In this document: piece after piece, positions 7,983-16,254 of the stretch
Layout of the letters: each line of letters begins with the position of its first letter
How positions within the stretch are numbered: the first letter of the stretch is position 1
Assembly (NCBI GenBank): GCA_041488295.1
Contig: JBGPOZ010000012.1
Span: forward strand, 1 to 41,053
Length of the DNA: 41,053 nt
Direction of reading: 5' to 3'
Source: URHD0088 sp041488295
GTDB taxonomy: Bacteria; Pseudomonadota; Alphaproteobacteria; ATCC43930; CGMCC-115725
Made by a program: the position numbers and the translations under genes
Notes under the pieces: generated by a model
What the model saw: the letters and a program-made list of their open reading frames with translations, nothing else
The model's database searches: none
What the model was told of the DNA's origin: nothing

Positions 7983-8839
7983 GCCGCCTCGCCGGTTTCG
8001 ACATGGGCTGCATAGAGCGCGAAGAGGCGGCGGCCGATGGCTCCCGGCTTGCCCTCGCCGATCACCGTGTCGTCGATGCGCACGACCGGCATGACGAGCG
8101 AGGTCGTGCTCGTCAGGAACGCCTCGCGCGCTGCCTTGGCTTCGGCGACGCTGAATGGCCGCTCGACGAAGGTGAGGCCCTCATGCCGTGCAATCTCGAT
8201 GAGCGCCAGGCGGGTGACTCCGTTCAGGATGGCGTTGTCGGTCTGCCGCGTCACCAGCTCGCCCGCCGGCGTCACGATCCAGGCATTGGTCGAGGTTCCT
8301 TCGGTGACCATGCCGTCGCGGTCGACCTGCCAGGCCTCATAGGCGCCGCTCTCGCGGGCCTGCTGCTTGCCCAGAATGTTGGGCAGGAGCGACACCGATT
8401 TGATGTCGCAGCGAGCCCAACGAATATCCGGGATCGTGATGACGGCGATCCCCTCCTCGATCGCCTTGCGGCTGGGCGGCCGCGAGCGGCGCGAGGTCAT
8501 GACGAGCGCGGTATCGCTCTCAACTGGAAAGGGGTGGTCGCGGCGTGCGACGCCCCGCGTCGCCTGAAGATAGATGATGCCGTTGCGAACGCCGTTGCGG
8601 CGGACGACCTCGCGCATGACGAGGCCGAGCGCGCGGCGCGACATCGGCGGCGCGATTCGCAGCTCCGCCAGCGAGCGCTCGAGCCGTGCCAAGTGCGGCA
8701 TCTCGTCGACGAGTTTACCTCCTTGAACGGCGATCACCTCATAGACGCCATCGGCGAATTGATAGCCGCGATCCTCGATGTGGATTGCCGCGGCGCCGTG
8801 CGGAACATAGCGACCGTTGACATAGGCGATGCGCGACAT
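7979..8839 (-). CDS. dat: D-amino acid transaminase (class IV aminotransferase)
   Basis: The enzyme exchanges amino groups between D-amino acids and 2-oxoacids using pyridoxal phosphate, supplying D-Ala or D-Glu for peptidoglycan or degrading D-amino acids. The 286 residues match the family length. The PLP Lys is Lys147 in RCDIKSVSLLPN. The carboxylate-binding region and VTEGTSTNAW are present, and the N-terminal VNGRYVP and EDRGYQFADGVYE are typical. I chose the ATG at 8839; an open frame continues upstream through 9085, but that part lies inside ntrX and is not similar to the family. The gene follows ntrX by 35 bases, a neighbourhood known from other alphaproteobacteria. A branched-chain aminotransferase is a less likely alternative. 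Confidence 0.92.
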   Translation of the reverse strand: MSRIAYVNGRYVPHGAAAIHIEDRGYQFADGVYEVIAVQGGKLVDEMPHLARLERSLAELRIAPPMSRRALGLVMREVVRRNGVRNGIIYLQATRGVARRDHPFPVESDTALVMTSRRSRPPSRKAIEEGIAVITIPDIRWARCDIKSVSLLPNILGKQQARESGAYEAWQVDRDGMVTEGTSTNAWIVTPAGELVTRQTDNAILNGVTRLALIEIARHEGLTFVERPFSVAEAKAAREAFLTSTTSLVMPVVRIDDTVIGEGKPGAIGRRLFALYAAHVETGEAA

Positions 8840-8874
8840 GGAAAACCTCGGTCGATGATAGGCTGGCGCCAAGA

Positions 8875-10272
8875 TCAGGGGGTCAGCTTCTGGCCGCGCT
8901 CGCCGTTGAAGACACCGAGCGATTTGAGCTTGCGGTGGAGCGCCGACCGTTCCATGCCGACGAAGGCGGCAGTGCGCGAGATATTGCCGCCGAAGCGCGT
9001 CACCTGGGCCACCAGATATTCGCGCTCGAACACCTCGCGCGCATCGCGTAGCGGCAAGCTCATGATCTCGCCGCCCTTGTCCCATTTGACGACGGCCGGG
9101 GCGATTGCGCCGATTTCAGCCGGCAGCATGTCGGCGCGGATCGGATCGCGCGGGTCGCCCGGCGCCATGATCTGCAGCCAATCGATCGCGTTCCTGAGCT
9201 GGCGAACGTTGCCCGGCCATTCATAGGCCAGCAGCGCCGCCAAGGCATCCTCGCCGAATTCGCGGGGTGTCAGGCCCGAGACCGCGGAAGAGCGCGTCAT
9301 GAAATGGCGGGCGAGCAGCGGGATGTCCTCACGCCGCTCGCGCAACGGCGAGACGCGGACCGGCATGACGTTGAGCCGATAAAAAAGGTCTTCGCGAAAG
9401 CGCCCCGCCGCGATCTCGGCGGCGAGGTCGCGGTTCGTCGCGGCGACGACGCGGACATCGACTTCGACGCGCCCGCCCCCGCCGACCCGCTCGAAGGTTT
9501 GCTCGTGGAGGGCGCGCACGATCTTGCCCTGCGTCTCGAGCGGCATGTCGGCGACCTCGTCGAGAAACAAGGTGCCGCCATGCGCTTGTTCGAAGGTGCC
9601 GATCTTGCGCGGGTCCTCGCCGCTCGCCTCGGTGCCGAACAGCTCGATCTCCAGCCGGTCGGGTCGCATCGTCGCACAGTTGAGTGCGACGAACGGACCG
9701 TTGGAGCGTCGCGAGCGGGCATGCAGAAGTCGCGCCACGACCTCCTTGCCTGCACCGGCTGGGCCGGTGATCAGAACGCGGCTTCCCGTCGGCGCCACCT
9801 TGTCGATCTGCTGGCGGAGCTGGCTCGCGGCGTTTGAAACGCCGATGAGATCGACATCGCCGCCCGCGCGAAGCCGTAGCTCGTCGTTCTCGCGTCTCAG
9901 CCGTGCCGCCTCGATCGCGCGTTCGACGATGAGCAGCAGCCGGTCCGATTTGAATGGTTTCTCGATGAAGTCGTAGGCACCGATCTTGATCGCGTTCACC
10001 GCCGTCTCGATGTTGCCGTGACCGCTGATCATGACGACGGGAAGATTGGGCAACTCGCGACGGATGATCCTGAGGATCTCGATCCCGTCGAGCTCGCTGC
10101 CCTGCAGCCAGATATCCAGGATAACGAGCGAGGGCTGGCGCGTGCGGACGGCCTTCAGAGCGAGCGTGCTGTTGGCCGCGTCGCGCGTTTCGTATCCCTC
10201 GTCCTTCAGAATGCCGCCGATGAGCATTCTGATATCGGTCTCGTCATCGACGATCAGGATGTCACGCCCCAT
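8875..10272 (-). CDS. ntrX: Nitrogen response regulator NtrX
   Basis: NtrX is the partner of the kinase NtrY and affects nitrogen, respiratory and envelope genes. Its 465 residues contain a receiver domain (about 1-120; phosphoacceptor Asp in VILDIWLQGSE), an AAA+ domain with Walker A GPAGAGKE and Walker B LFLDEVADM, and a Fis-type helix-turn-helix (NISRTAAFVGMERSALHRKL). The GAFTGA loop that contacts sigma-54 is absent: the equivalent segment reads FGTEASGEDPRK. This is known for alphaproteobacterial NtrX and means it probably does not drive sigma-54 promoters. I chose the ATG at 10272, giving MGRDILIVDDE; a TTG three codons earlier is also open. The start overlaps the 3' end of ntrY by 11 bases. 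Confidence 0.96.
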   Translation of the reverse strand: MGRDILIVDDETDIRMLIGGILKDEGYETRDAANSTLALKAVRTRQPSLVILDIWLQGSELDGIEILRIIRRELPNLPVVMISGHGNIETAVNAIKIGAYDFIEKPFKSDRLLLIVERAIEAARLRRENDELRLRAGGDVDLIGVSNAASQLRQQIDKVAPTGSRVLITGPAGAGKEVVARLLHARSRRSNGPFVALNCATMRPDRLEIELFGTEASGEDPRKIGTFEQAHGGTLFLDEVADMPLETQGKIVRALHEQTFERVGGGGRVEVDVRVVAATNRDLAAEIAAGRFREDLFYRLNVMPVRVSPLRERREDIPLLARHFMTRSSAVSGLTPREFGEDALAALLAYEWPGNVRQLRNAIDWLQIMAPGDPRDPIRADMLPAEIGAIAPAVVKWDKGGEIMSLPLRDAREVFEREYLVAQVTRFGGNISRTAAFVGMERSALHRKLKSLGVFNGERGQKLTP

Positions 10273-12508
10273 GTACGGCAATCCGCTCAGGCTCGCTCGC
10301 CGCGACCGGCCGCGGCTCTGCGTCGGGGAAGGTCAATTTCACGACCGCGCCTCCGCCCTCGCGGTCCTCGAGGGCAAGACCACCGCCATGTTCCTCCATG
10401 ATCTTCTTGACGATTGCAAGCCCGAGGCCGGTGCCCTTCGCCCGCGTGGTGACATATGGTTCGGTGAGGCGTTCGCGCTCCTGCTGCGGCAGGCCCTTCC
10501 CATTGTCCTCGACGGCGATGACGGTGTGGCCCTCCGCCAAGACCTCAAACCGCAGCGTGATGTGGCCGCGCGGCAGGGTCACGCTGTCGCCTTCGCGTCC
10601 TTCGATCGATTCCGCGGCGTTCTTCAAAAGATTGGTCAAAGCCTGGCCGATCAACCGCGCATCGCAGGCGAGCGAAGGCGCCGTATCCGGGGCGACGATC
10701 TCGTAGTCGATTTCGATATGCGCATTGCGCTGCAGGAAGACGGCCTGTCGGCAGATTTCCAAGGCGTTCTCGGGCTTGATGACGGGTGCCGGCATGCGTG
10801 CGAAGGACGAGAATTCATCGACCATGCGGCCGATGTCTTCGACATGACGGATGATCGTGTCGGTGCAGATCGCGAAGGTCTCGGGATCGCTGCGGATCTC
10901 ATGCAGATACTTGCGACGCAAGCGTTCGGCCGAGAGCTGTATCGGCGTCAGCGGGTTCTTGATCTCGTGCGCGATGCGACGTGCGACATCGGCCCAGGCC
11001 GCCTTGCGCTGCGCCGCCAGCAGCTCCGTTACTTCATCGAAGGTAACGATATAGCCCTTGACCTCGCCCTCCTCCTGCTCGGCGACGATCCGCACGAGAA
11101 GCACGTGGTTGCGGCCGCGGCGCATGATCTGAATCTGGGATTGCGCCAGGCGATCGGGCCGACGGCTGGCCTCGGTCAACAGCTCAGACATCTCGGGCAC
11201 GATCTCGGTCAGATCCTCACCGATCCGGAGATCGAGATCAATTGCGAGCAACAGCGATGCCGAACGGTTCGGCAGGTTGAGACAGCCGTGCTGGTCGAGA
11301 CCGACAACGCCGGCCGAGACCCCGGCGAGCACGGTCTCGGTAAAGCGCCGGCGCTGATCGAGCTGGCGATTGGCTTCGATGAGCTCGCCTTGCTGGCTCT
11401 GCAGCTGGCTTGTCATGCGGTTGAAGGCGCGGCTCAGCGAGGCGAATTCCTCGTCGCTCTCGCCCTCCGCGACGCGCGCGGAGAGGTCGCCGCCGCGCAC
11501 GCGCTCGGCAGCTTCGATGAGTCCGCTGATCGGCTTCGCCAGTTGCGTTGCGAAATTGAGGCCGACCCAGACCGCGGCGAACAGGAACAGCAGCGCCACG
11601 ACGAGGAAGACGATTGCGAAGGTGATCTGCACACCCGAACGCTCGCCCTCCAGACGCTCATACTGGGCGACCGCGCGCTGCGTCTGTTCCATGTGATAGA
11701 GTACCTGCGGCTCGATGAAGCGGCCGACGTAGAGGAATGCGCCGGGAAACTGATCGAGCCGCACCAAGGCGCGGACGCGATCCTCGTTGTCGCCCGTGAG
11801 GATCGCGACGTCGCCCTCGCGGGCCTGCCGCATCGCCCATTCGGGGACGAGGCCGAATTCGAGCGAGAAGGTGAAGCCGGAACGCGCCAAGATGTGGCCC
11901 TGGAGATCGAAGATCACCACCTCGTTGAGCGAGCGCAGCGCCGCTTCCCGAGCGACGACTTCGGCGAGGCGATCGTGGTTGAAGCTGAGAATGTAGGAAT
12001 CGCGATTGAGGTCCGAGGCCATTGCCAGCACGTCGGCGCGGATCACCTGCTGATGTTCGTGGAGGTAGGCTTCGGCGACGGCCAAGGATTCCGAAAGCGC
12101 GGTGCGTACGCGGTCGCTGAACCAGGCTTGCAGGCCGAAGCTGAGGAACAGGTAGGAGAAGACGGCGACGATGATGGTCGGCATCAACGCAACGACGCTG
12201 AACAGCACGACGAGGCGTACATGAAGGCGTGAGCCCGCCAGCCCGCGCCGGCGCTGCGCCCACACCTCGACCAGACGCTTGGCGACCAGGGCGCCAAGCA
12301 GCAGCAAGAGGACGAGGTTGAGAAGGAGCAGCGGCAGGACAGTAATGCCGCTCGGCCCGAACGGCGGAAGCCCGGTAATGGCGGCGTAGGTCGCCATGCC
12401 CGAAGCGAGCGCGGCAAAGGCCAACGCCACCATGACCTTGCGGCCGAGTCCGACGCGTCCTGCCCAGCGGGTTGCCCGTCGCGACAGGCTCGTGCCTGCT
12501 GCTCTCAA
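10262..12508 (-). CDS. ntrY: Membrane sensor histidine kinase NtrY
   Basis: NtrY is an inner-membrane kinase that phosphorylates NtrX. The 748 residues show hydrophobic segments near 27-45, 55-78, 97-123 and 296-320, with a sensor region of about 170 residues between the last two. A HAMP linker, a PAS-like segment, the H-box ARRIAHEIKNPLTPIQ and an ATPase domain follow. The ATPase domain has its N-box in NLLKNAAESI and G-boxes in DNGKGLP and KGTGLGLAI. The start codon appears to be TTG at 12508; no ATG upstream is in frame, and the next Met is residue 25, just before the first membrane segment. It lies 53 bases after the ntrC stop. Confidence 0.95.
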   Translation of the reverse strand: MRAAGTSLSRRATRWAGRVGLGRKVMVALAFAALASGMATYAAITGLPPFGPSGITVLPLLLLNLVLLLLLGALVAKRLVEVWAQRRRGLAGSRLHVRLVVLFSVVALMPTIIVAVFSYLFLSFGLQAWFSDRVRTALSESLAVAEAYLHEHQQVIRADVLAMASDLNRDSYILSFNHDRLAEVVAREAALRSLNEVVIFDLQGHILARSGFTFSLEFGLVPEWAMRQAREGDVAILTGDNEDRVRALVRLDQFPGAFLYVGRFIEPQVLYHMEQTQRAVAQYERLEGERSGVQITFAIVFLVVALLFLFAAVWVGLNFATQLAKPISGLIEAAERVRGGDLSARVAEGESDEEFASLSRAFNRMTSQLQSQQGELIEANRQLDQRRRFTETVLAGVSAGVVGLDQHGCLNLPNRSASLLLAIDLDLRIGEDLTEIVPEMSELLTEASRRPDRLAQSQIQIMRRGRNHVLLVRIVAEQEEGEVKGYIVTFDEVTELLAAQRKAAWADVARRIAHEIKNPLTPIQLSAERLRRKYLHEIRSDPETFAICTDTIIRHVEDIGRMVDEFSSFARMPAPVIKPENALEICRQAVFLQRNAHIEIDYEIVAPDTAPSLACDARLIGQALTNLLKNAAESIEGREGDSVTLPRGHITLRFEVLAEGHTVIAVEDNGKGLPQQERERLTEPYVTTRAKGTGLGLAIVKKIMEEHGGGLALEDREGGGAVVKLTFPDAEPRPVAASEPERIAVHGA

Positions 12509-12561
12509 ACCGATGCCTCACGCATTGCACGATGCGGCCGGAGCGAGCCGGCGCGCCCTCG

Positions 12562-14007
12562 TCATCTTAAGCCGCGCATGATCGCAATGTCCAATTCGCG
12601 GATCTTTTTGCGCAACGTGTTGCGGTTGAGGCCGAGAAGCTCGGCCGCCCTGATTTGATTGCCCCGGGTCGCCTCGAGGGTGAGCGTGATGAGGGGACGC
12701 TCGACTTCGCGCAGGACACGGTCGTAGAGGCCCGCAGCGGGCAGCCCGTCCTTATGCGCAGCATAGTACTCCTTGAGGTGACGCTCGACGGCGGCGCTCA
12801 AGCCTTCGCTCGCCGGTGTCGGCGGCGCTGAAATGCTCGGCGGCAGAGATTCGGCGAGCTCGGCCTCGACGACGTCGACCCCGATCACCTCCTGCGCGTA
12901 GAGCGCCGAGAGGCGCCGCACCAGATTTTCGAGCTCGCGCACGTTGCCGGGCCAGCGATAATGCGCAAGGCGCTCCATCGCTGCCTGGTCGAGAGTCTTG
13001 GCCGGCAGGCCCTCGGCCGCGGCAAGCGCGAGGAAATGCCGGACGAGCGCGGAGATGTCCTCGCTGCGCTCGCGCAACGGCGGCAGGCGAATCGGCACGA
13101 CGTTGAGGCGATAGAAGAGATCTTCGCGGAACAAGCCCTGGCGGATCAGTTGGCGCAGGTCGCGATGCGTTGCGGTGATGATGCGCACATCCGCACGGAT
13201 CGGCAGGCGGCCGCCGATCGTCGTGTATTCCCCTGACTGCAGAACCCGCAAGAGCCGGGTCTGCGCCTCGATCGGCATGTCGCCGATCTCGTCGAGAAAG
13301 AGCGTGCCGCCTTGCGCTTGCTCGAAGCGGCCGACCGACCGCGCGGCAGCGCCGGTGAAAGCTCCCTTCTCATGGCCGAAGAGCTCGCTCTCGATGAGCT
13401 CGCGCGGGATTGCCGCCATGTTGACGGCGACGAAGGGGCCGTTGCGGCGCTTGCCGAAATCATGGAGCGCCCGCGCCACCAGCTCCTTGCCCGTGCCGCT
13501 TTCCCCGGCGATCATCACCGTGAGATCGGTTCCCATGAGGCGAGCGAGGATGCGGTAGATCTCCTGCATCGCCGGCGAGCGGCCGATCAGCGGGAGCTGC
13601 TCGTCCGAATCGATGTCGCCACTCGGTTCAGGCGCCGCGACCGGCTGCGTGAGGGCGCGCGCGACGACGCTGACGAGCTCGCGCAGGTCGAAGGGCTTCG
13701 GCAGGTATTCAAAGGCGCCCCGCTCCGTCGCCTTTACTGCCGTCATGAGCGTATTCTGCGCGCTCATCGCAATGATGCGCAACTCGGGGCGGATCTTGCG
13801 GATGCGCGGGATGAGATCAAGGCCGTTCTCGTCGGGCATCACGACGTCGGTGATGACGAGATCGCCTTCGCCGTCGGCGACCCACTGCCACAATGTCGCG
13901 GCCGTGCCGGTGGTGCGGACGTCGTAGCCGAGCCGCGCCAGAGCCTGCGTCAGCACGGTGCGGATGGCGCGGTCGTCATCGGCAATGAGGATGGTGGATG
14001 CGGTCAT
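12562..14007 (-). CDS. ntrC: Nitrogen regulator NtrC (sigma-54 activator)
   Basis: NtrC activates sigma-54 promoters of nitrogen-assimilation genes when phosphorylated by NtrB. The 481 residues contain a receiver domain with phosphoacceptor Asp in DLVITDVVMPDENG, an AAA+ domain and a Fis-like helix-turn-helix at the C-terminus (AAELLGLNRNTLRKKI). The AAA+ domain has Walker A GESGTGKE, an intact GAFTGA loop in HEKGAFTGAAARS, Walker B LFLDEIGDM, and an arginine-finger region FREDLFYRLNVVP. All essential motifs are present, in contrast to the neighbouring NtrX. The ATG overlaps the ntrB stop as ATGA, so the pair is translationally coupled. Confidence 0.98.
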   Translation of the reverse strand: MTASTILIADDDRAIRTVLTQALARLGYDVRTTGTAATLWQWVADGEGDLVITDVVMPDENGLDLIPRIRKIRPELRIIAMSAQNTLMTAVKATERGAFEYLPKPFDLRELVSVVARALTQPVAAPEPSGDIDSDEQLPLIGRSPAMQEIYRILARLMGTDLTVMIAGESGTGKELVARALHDFGKRRNGPFVAVNMAAIPRELIESELFGHEKGAFTGAAARSVGRFEQAQGGTLFLDEIGDMPIEAQTRLLRVLQSGEYTTIGGRLPIRADVRIITATHRDLRQLIRQGLFREDLFYRLNVVPIRLPPLRERSEDISALVRHFLALAAAEGLPAKTLDQAAMERLAHYRWPGNVRELENLVRRLSALYAQEVIGVDVVEAELAESLPPSISAPPTPASEGLSAAVERHLKEYYAAHKDGLPAAGLYDRVLREVERPLITLTLEATRGNQIRAAELLGLNRNTLRKKIRELDIAIMRGLR

Positions 14008-15134
14008 CGCGGCACGCTTTCGGCGGGCGCCATCGGTAGGTAGACGCGAAAGACCGTCCGCCGCGGCTGACTGTCGAACTCGATGACGCCGCCATGATCG
14101 CCGATCACCTTGGCGACGAGCGCCAGACCCAACCCGGTGCCGTTGTGCTTGGTCGTGACGAAGGGGTCGAAGAGATGGGTTCGCAAATCCTCCGGGATGC
14201 CATCGCCATTGTCGCTCACCGAAACGACAAGCGGCAGATGCACGCGCGTGCCGCTGCCGGGCACGGCGAGCCGCACGCCCTGCCGATAGGCGGTGGCGAG
14301 GCCGATCTCGCCGCCGCTTTCTGGCGCCGCCTCGGCGGCGTTCTTGATGAGATTGAGGAAGGTCTGAACGAGGAGGTCGCGATTGCCGAAGATCGGCGGC
14401 AGTGACGGATCGTAGTCCTCGACGAAACGGTGATGGCGCGCGAATCCGGATTGCGCCACCTTGCGCACCCGCTCGAGCACTTCGTGGATATTGACCGCCG
14501 CGCGCTCGAGGGGGCGCGAATCGGCAAACACTTCCATCCGATCGACCAATGCCACGATGCGGTCGGTTTCATCGCAGATGAGACGCGTCAGATCGCGGTC
14601 GCCAGGGCCGGCATTCTGCTCGAGAAGTTGCGCCGCGCCCCTGATCCCCGACAACGGGTTCTTCACCTCATGGGCAAGGATCGCCGCCATGCCGGTCACC
14701 GACCGCGCGGCGTTCCGGTGCGTCAGTTGCCGGTCGATCTTGTGCGCGATCGAGCGCCGGTGGAGCATGACGACGAGATCGCCCGGACGGTCGAAGAGCG
14801 GGGCTACCTGAAGGGTCACGACGTGGGCGCCGAGCCGCGGAGTCTCGATCGGCACGCCGTATTCGGCGACGCTGTTGCCGTTCCGCCGCGCCGTCTCGAT
14901 CAAAGCGAAAAGCGGGCTGTCGGCCGGCAGAAACTCGGTGAGAGGCACGAGCGAGAGATTGGTCATGCCGGCACCGAAGAACTGCTCGGCCGCGCTATTG
15001 AGCCAAAGGATACGGTTGCCGTGCTCGATGACGATGACCGGATCCGGCAATGCGGCAAGAATCGAAGCCGGGTCGACTGCCGGCGCACTCTCGGCGCGGT
15101 GCTGAAGGGTCGTCCCGAAATCGCCGCGCGCCAT
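14004..15134 (-). CDS. ntrB: Nitrogen sensor kinase/phosphatase NtrB
   Basis: NtrB is a soluble kinase and phosphatase controlled by PII proteins; it sets the phosphorylation state of NtrC. The 376 residues have an N-terminal PAS domain (ILAALPDPVIVIEHGNRILW, about residues 24-120), the H-box LAHEVKNPLSGIRGAAQLL and an ATPase domain. The ATPase domain shows NLIKNAAEAAP, DNGDGIPEDL and HNGTGLGLALV. There is no transmembrane segment, as expected. The ATG at 15134 begins one base after the dusB stop codon, so the cluster probably shares the promoter upstream of dusB. Confidence 0.97.
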   Translation of the reverse strand: MARGDFGTTLQHRAESAPAVDPASILAALPDPVIVIEHGNRILWLNSAAEQFFGAGMTNLSLVPLTEFLPADSPLFALIETARRNGNSVAEYGVPIETPRLGAHVVTLQVAPLFDRPGDLVVMLHRRSIAHKIDRQLTHRNAARSVTGMAAILAHEVKNPLSGIRGAAQLLEQNAGPGDRDLTRLICDETDRIVALVDRMEVFADSRPLERAAVNIHEVLERVRKVAQSGFARHHRFVEDYDPSLPPIFGNRDLLVQTFLNLIKNAAEAAPESGGEIGLATAYRQGVRLAVPGSGTRVHLPLVVSVSDNGDGIPEDLRTHLFDPFVTTKHNGTGLGLALVAKVIGDHGGVIEFDSQPRRTVFRVYLPMAPAESVPR

Positions 15135-15135
15135 G

Positions 15136-16122
15136 TCAGGCGGCGCGCCGCTCGATGAGCGGCTCGTAGAAGGCGCGGACCATGGCGCGAACCCTCACCG
15201 TATCGTCGCTCTGGTTGATCGCGGCGCGGAACTCGGCCGAGCCCGGCAAACCCCTCGAATACCAGGCGAGGTGCTTGCGGGCGATGCGGCAGCCGACAGC
15301 GGTGCCATAATGTGCCAGCATCGCCTCGTAATGCTCGATGACGATCGCAAGTTGGCTGGCGAGCGGCGGATCCGGCATACGCACCCCGGTCTTGAGGTAA
15401 TGCGCCACCTGACTGACGAACCACGGCCGCCCATAGGTGCCGCGCCCGATCATGACACCGTCGGCGCCCGAGAGAGCAAGTGCCGTCATCGCGTCATCGA
15501 GCGTGTTGATGTCGCCATTGGCGACGACCGGCAGCCGCACCGCCTCCTTGACCTCGCGAATGAATGCCCAATCGGCCGATCCCGCGTAGAGTTGACAGCG
15601 CGTTCGGCCATGCACGGTGATCATTCGGATGCCGCACGCCTCGGCGATCCGTGCAAGCCGCGGCGCATTGCGGTTGGCATCGTCCCAGCCCATGCGCATC
15701 TTCAGCGTCACCGGCAGATCGACCGCCCTCACCGTCGCATCGAGGATGCGCGCCGCATGCGCTTCGTCGCGCATCAGCGCCGAACCGGCGTGCCCGTTCA
15801 CCACTTTCTTGACGGGGCAGCCGAAATTGATGTCGATGAGCGCCGCGCCGAGATCGGCATTGATCTTCGCCGCCTCCGCCATGACTTTGGGCTCGCAGCC
15901 GGCAAGCTGAACCGCCATCGGCTGCTCGTCGGGGGCCGACTTGGCCATGGTCACGGACTGACGCGTCTCGCGGATCATCGCCTCGCTCGCGATCATTTCC
16001 GAAACGACGAGACCGGCCCCGAAGGATTTGACGAGGCGGCGGAACGGCAGATCCGTCACTCCGGACATCGGGGCCAGGATAACGGGGTCTGAAAGGATTA
16101 TGGGATCGAGAGAAATGCTCAT
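15136..16122 (-). CDS. dusB: tRNA-dihydrouridine synthase DusB (NifR3)
   Basis: Dus enzymes reduce uridine to dihydrouridine in tRNA using FMN and NADPH. The 328 residues form a TIM barrel followed by a helical domain. Recognisable segments are LAPMSGVTDLPFRRLV at the N-terminus, INFGCPVKKVV with the catalytic Cys, KMRMGWDD, TVHGRTRCQLY and VMIGRGTYGRPW. It heads the ntr cluster exactly as nifR3 does in Rhodobacter, Azospirillum and rhizobia. There it is cotranscribed with ntrB and ntrC although its enzyme role is tRNA modification. The start ATG at 16122 faces the divergent ispDF gene across a 132-base interval. Confidence 0.96.
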   Translation of the reverse strand: MSISLDPIILSDPVILAPMSGVTDLPFRRLVKSFGAGLVVSEMIASEAMIRETRQSVTMAKSAPDEQPMAVQLAGCEPKVMAEAAKINADLGAALIDINFGCPVKKVVNGHAGSALMRDEAHAARILDATVRAVDLPVTLKMRMGWDDANRNAPRLARIAEACGIRMITVHGRTRCQLYAGSADWAFIREVKEAVRLPVVANGDINTLDDAMTALALSGADGVMIGRGTYGRPWFVSQVAHYLKTGVRMPDPPLASQLAIVIEHYEAMLAHYGTAVGCRIARKHLAWYSRGLPGSAEFRAAINQSDDTVRVRAMVRAFYEPLIERRAA

Positions 16123-16144
16123 TTCTTACGCAACGTCCAAGATT

Positions 16145-16159
16145 GCCTAAATGTTAGGC
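16145..16159. promoter_or_regulatory. Short perfect palindrome in the dusB/ispDF divergent region
   Basis: The sequence GCCTAA-ATG-TTAGGC has two 6-base arms and a 3-base centre, 23 bases before the dusB start. It is the only clear dyad in the 132-base divergent interval. Its position fits an operator for the dusB-ntr transcription unit, but I do not recognise the regulator and chance occurrence is possible. Confidence 0.3.
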
Positions 16160-16254
16160 GGCATGATAGGGCGAAGGATGGTGCGATGCAACATCAAGAC
16201 AGGGCTGGAGCGGCCGACGTTTCGCCGCACCGCGAATCTTGCTACACCCCGCGT

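Noticed and set aside
8875..10272. Missing GAFTGA in NtrX as evidence of a damaged gene
   Set aside because: Loss of this loop is a normal property of alphaproteobacterial NtrX; all other motifs are intact.
10031..12232. Long rightward open frame of 733 codons opposite ntrY
   Set aside because: It is entirely antisense to a well-supported kinase gene. Its composition is rich in Asp, Arg, Glu and Gly as expected from antisense of GC-rich codons, and it shows no domain.
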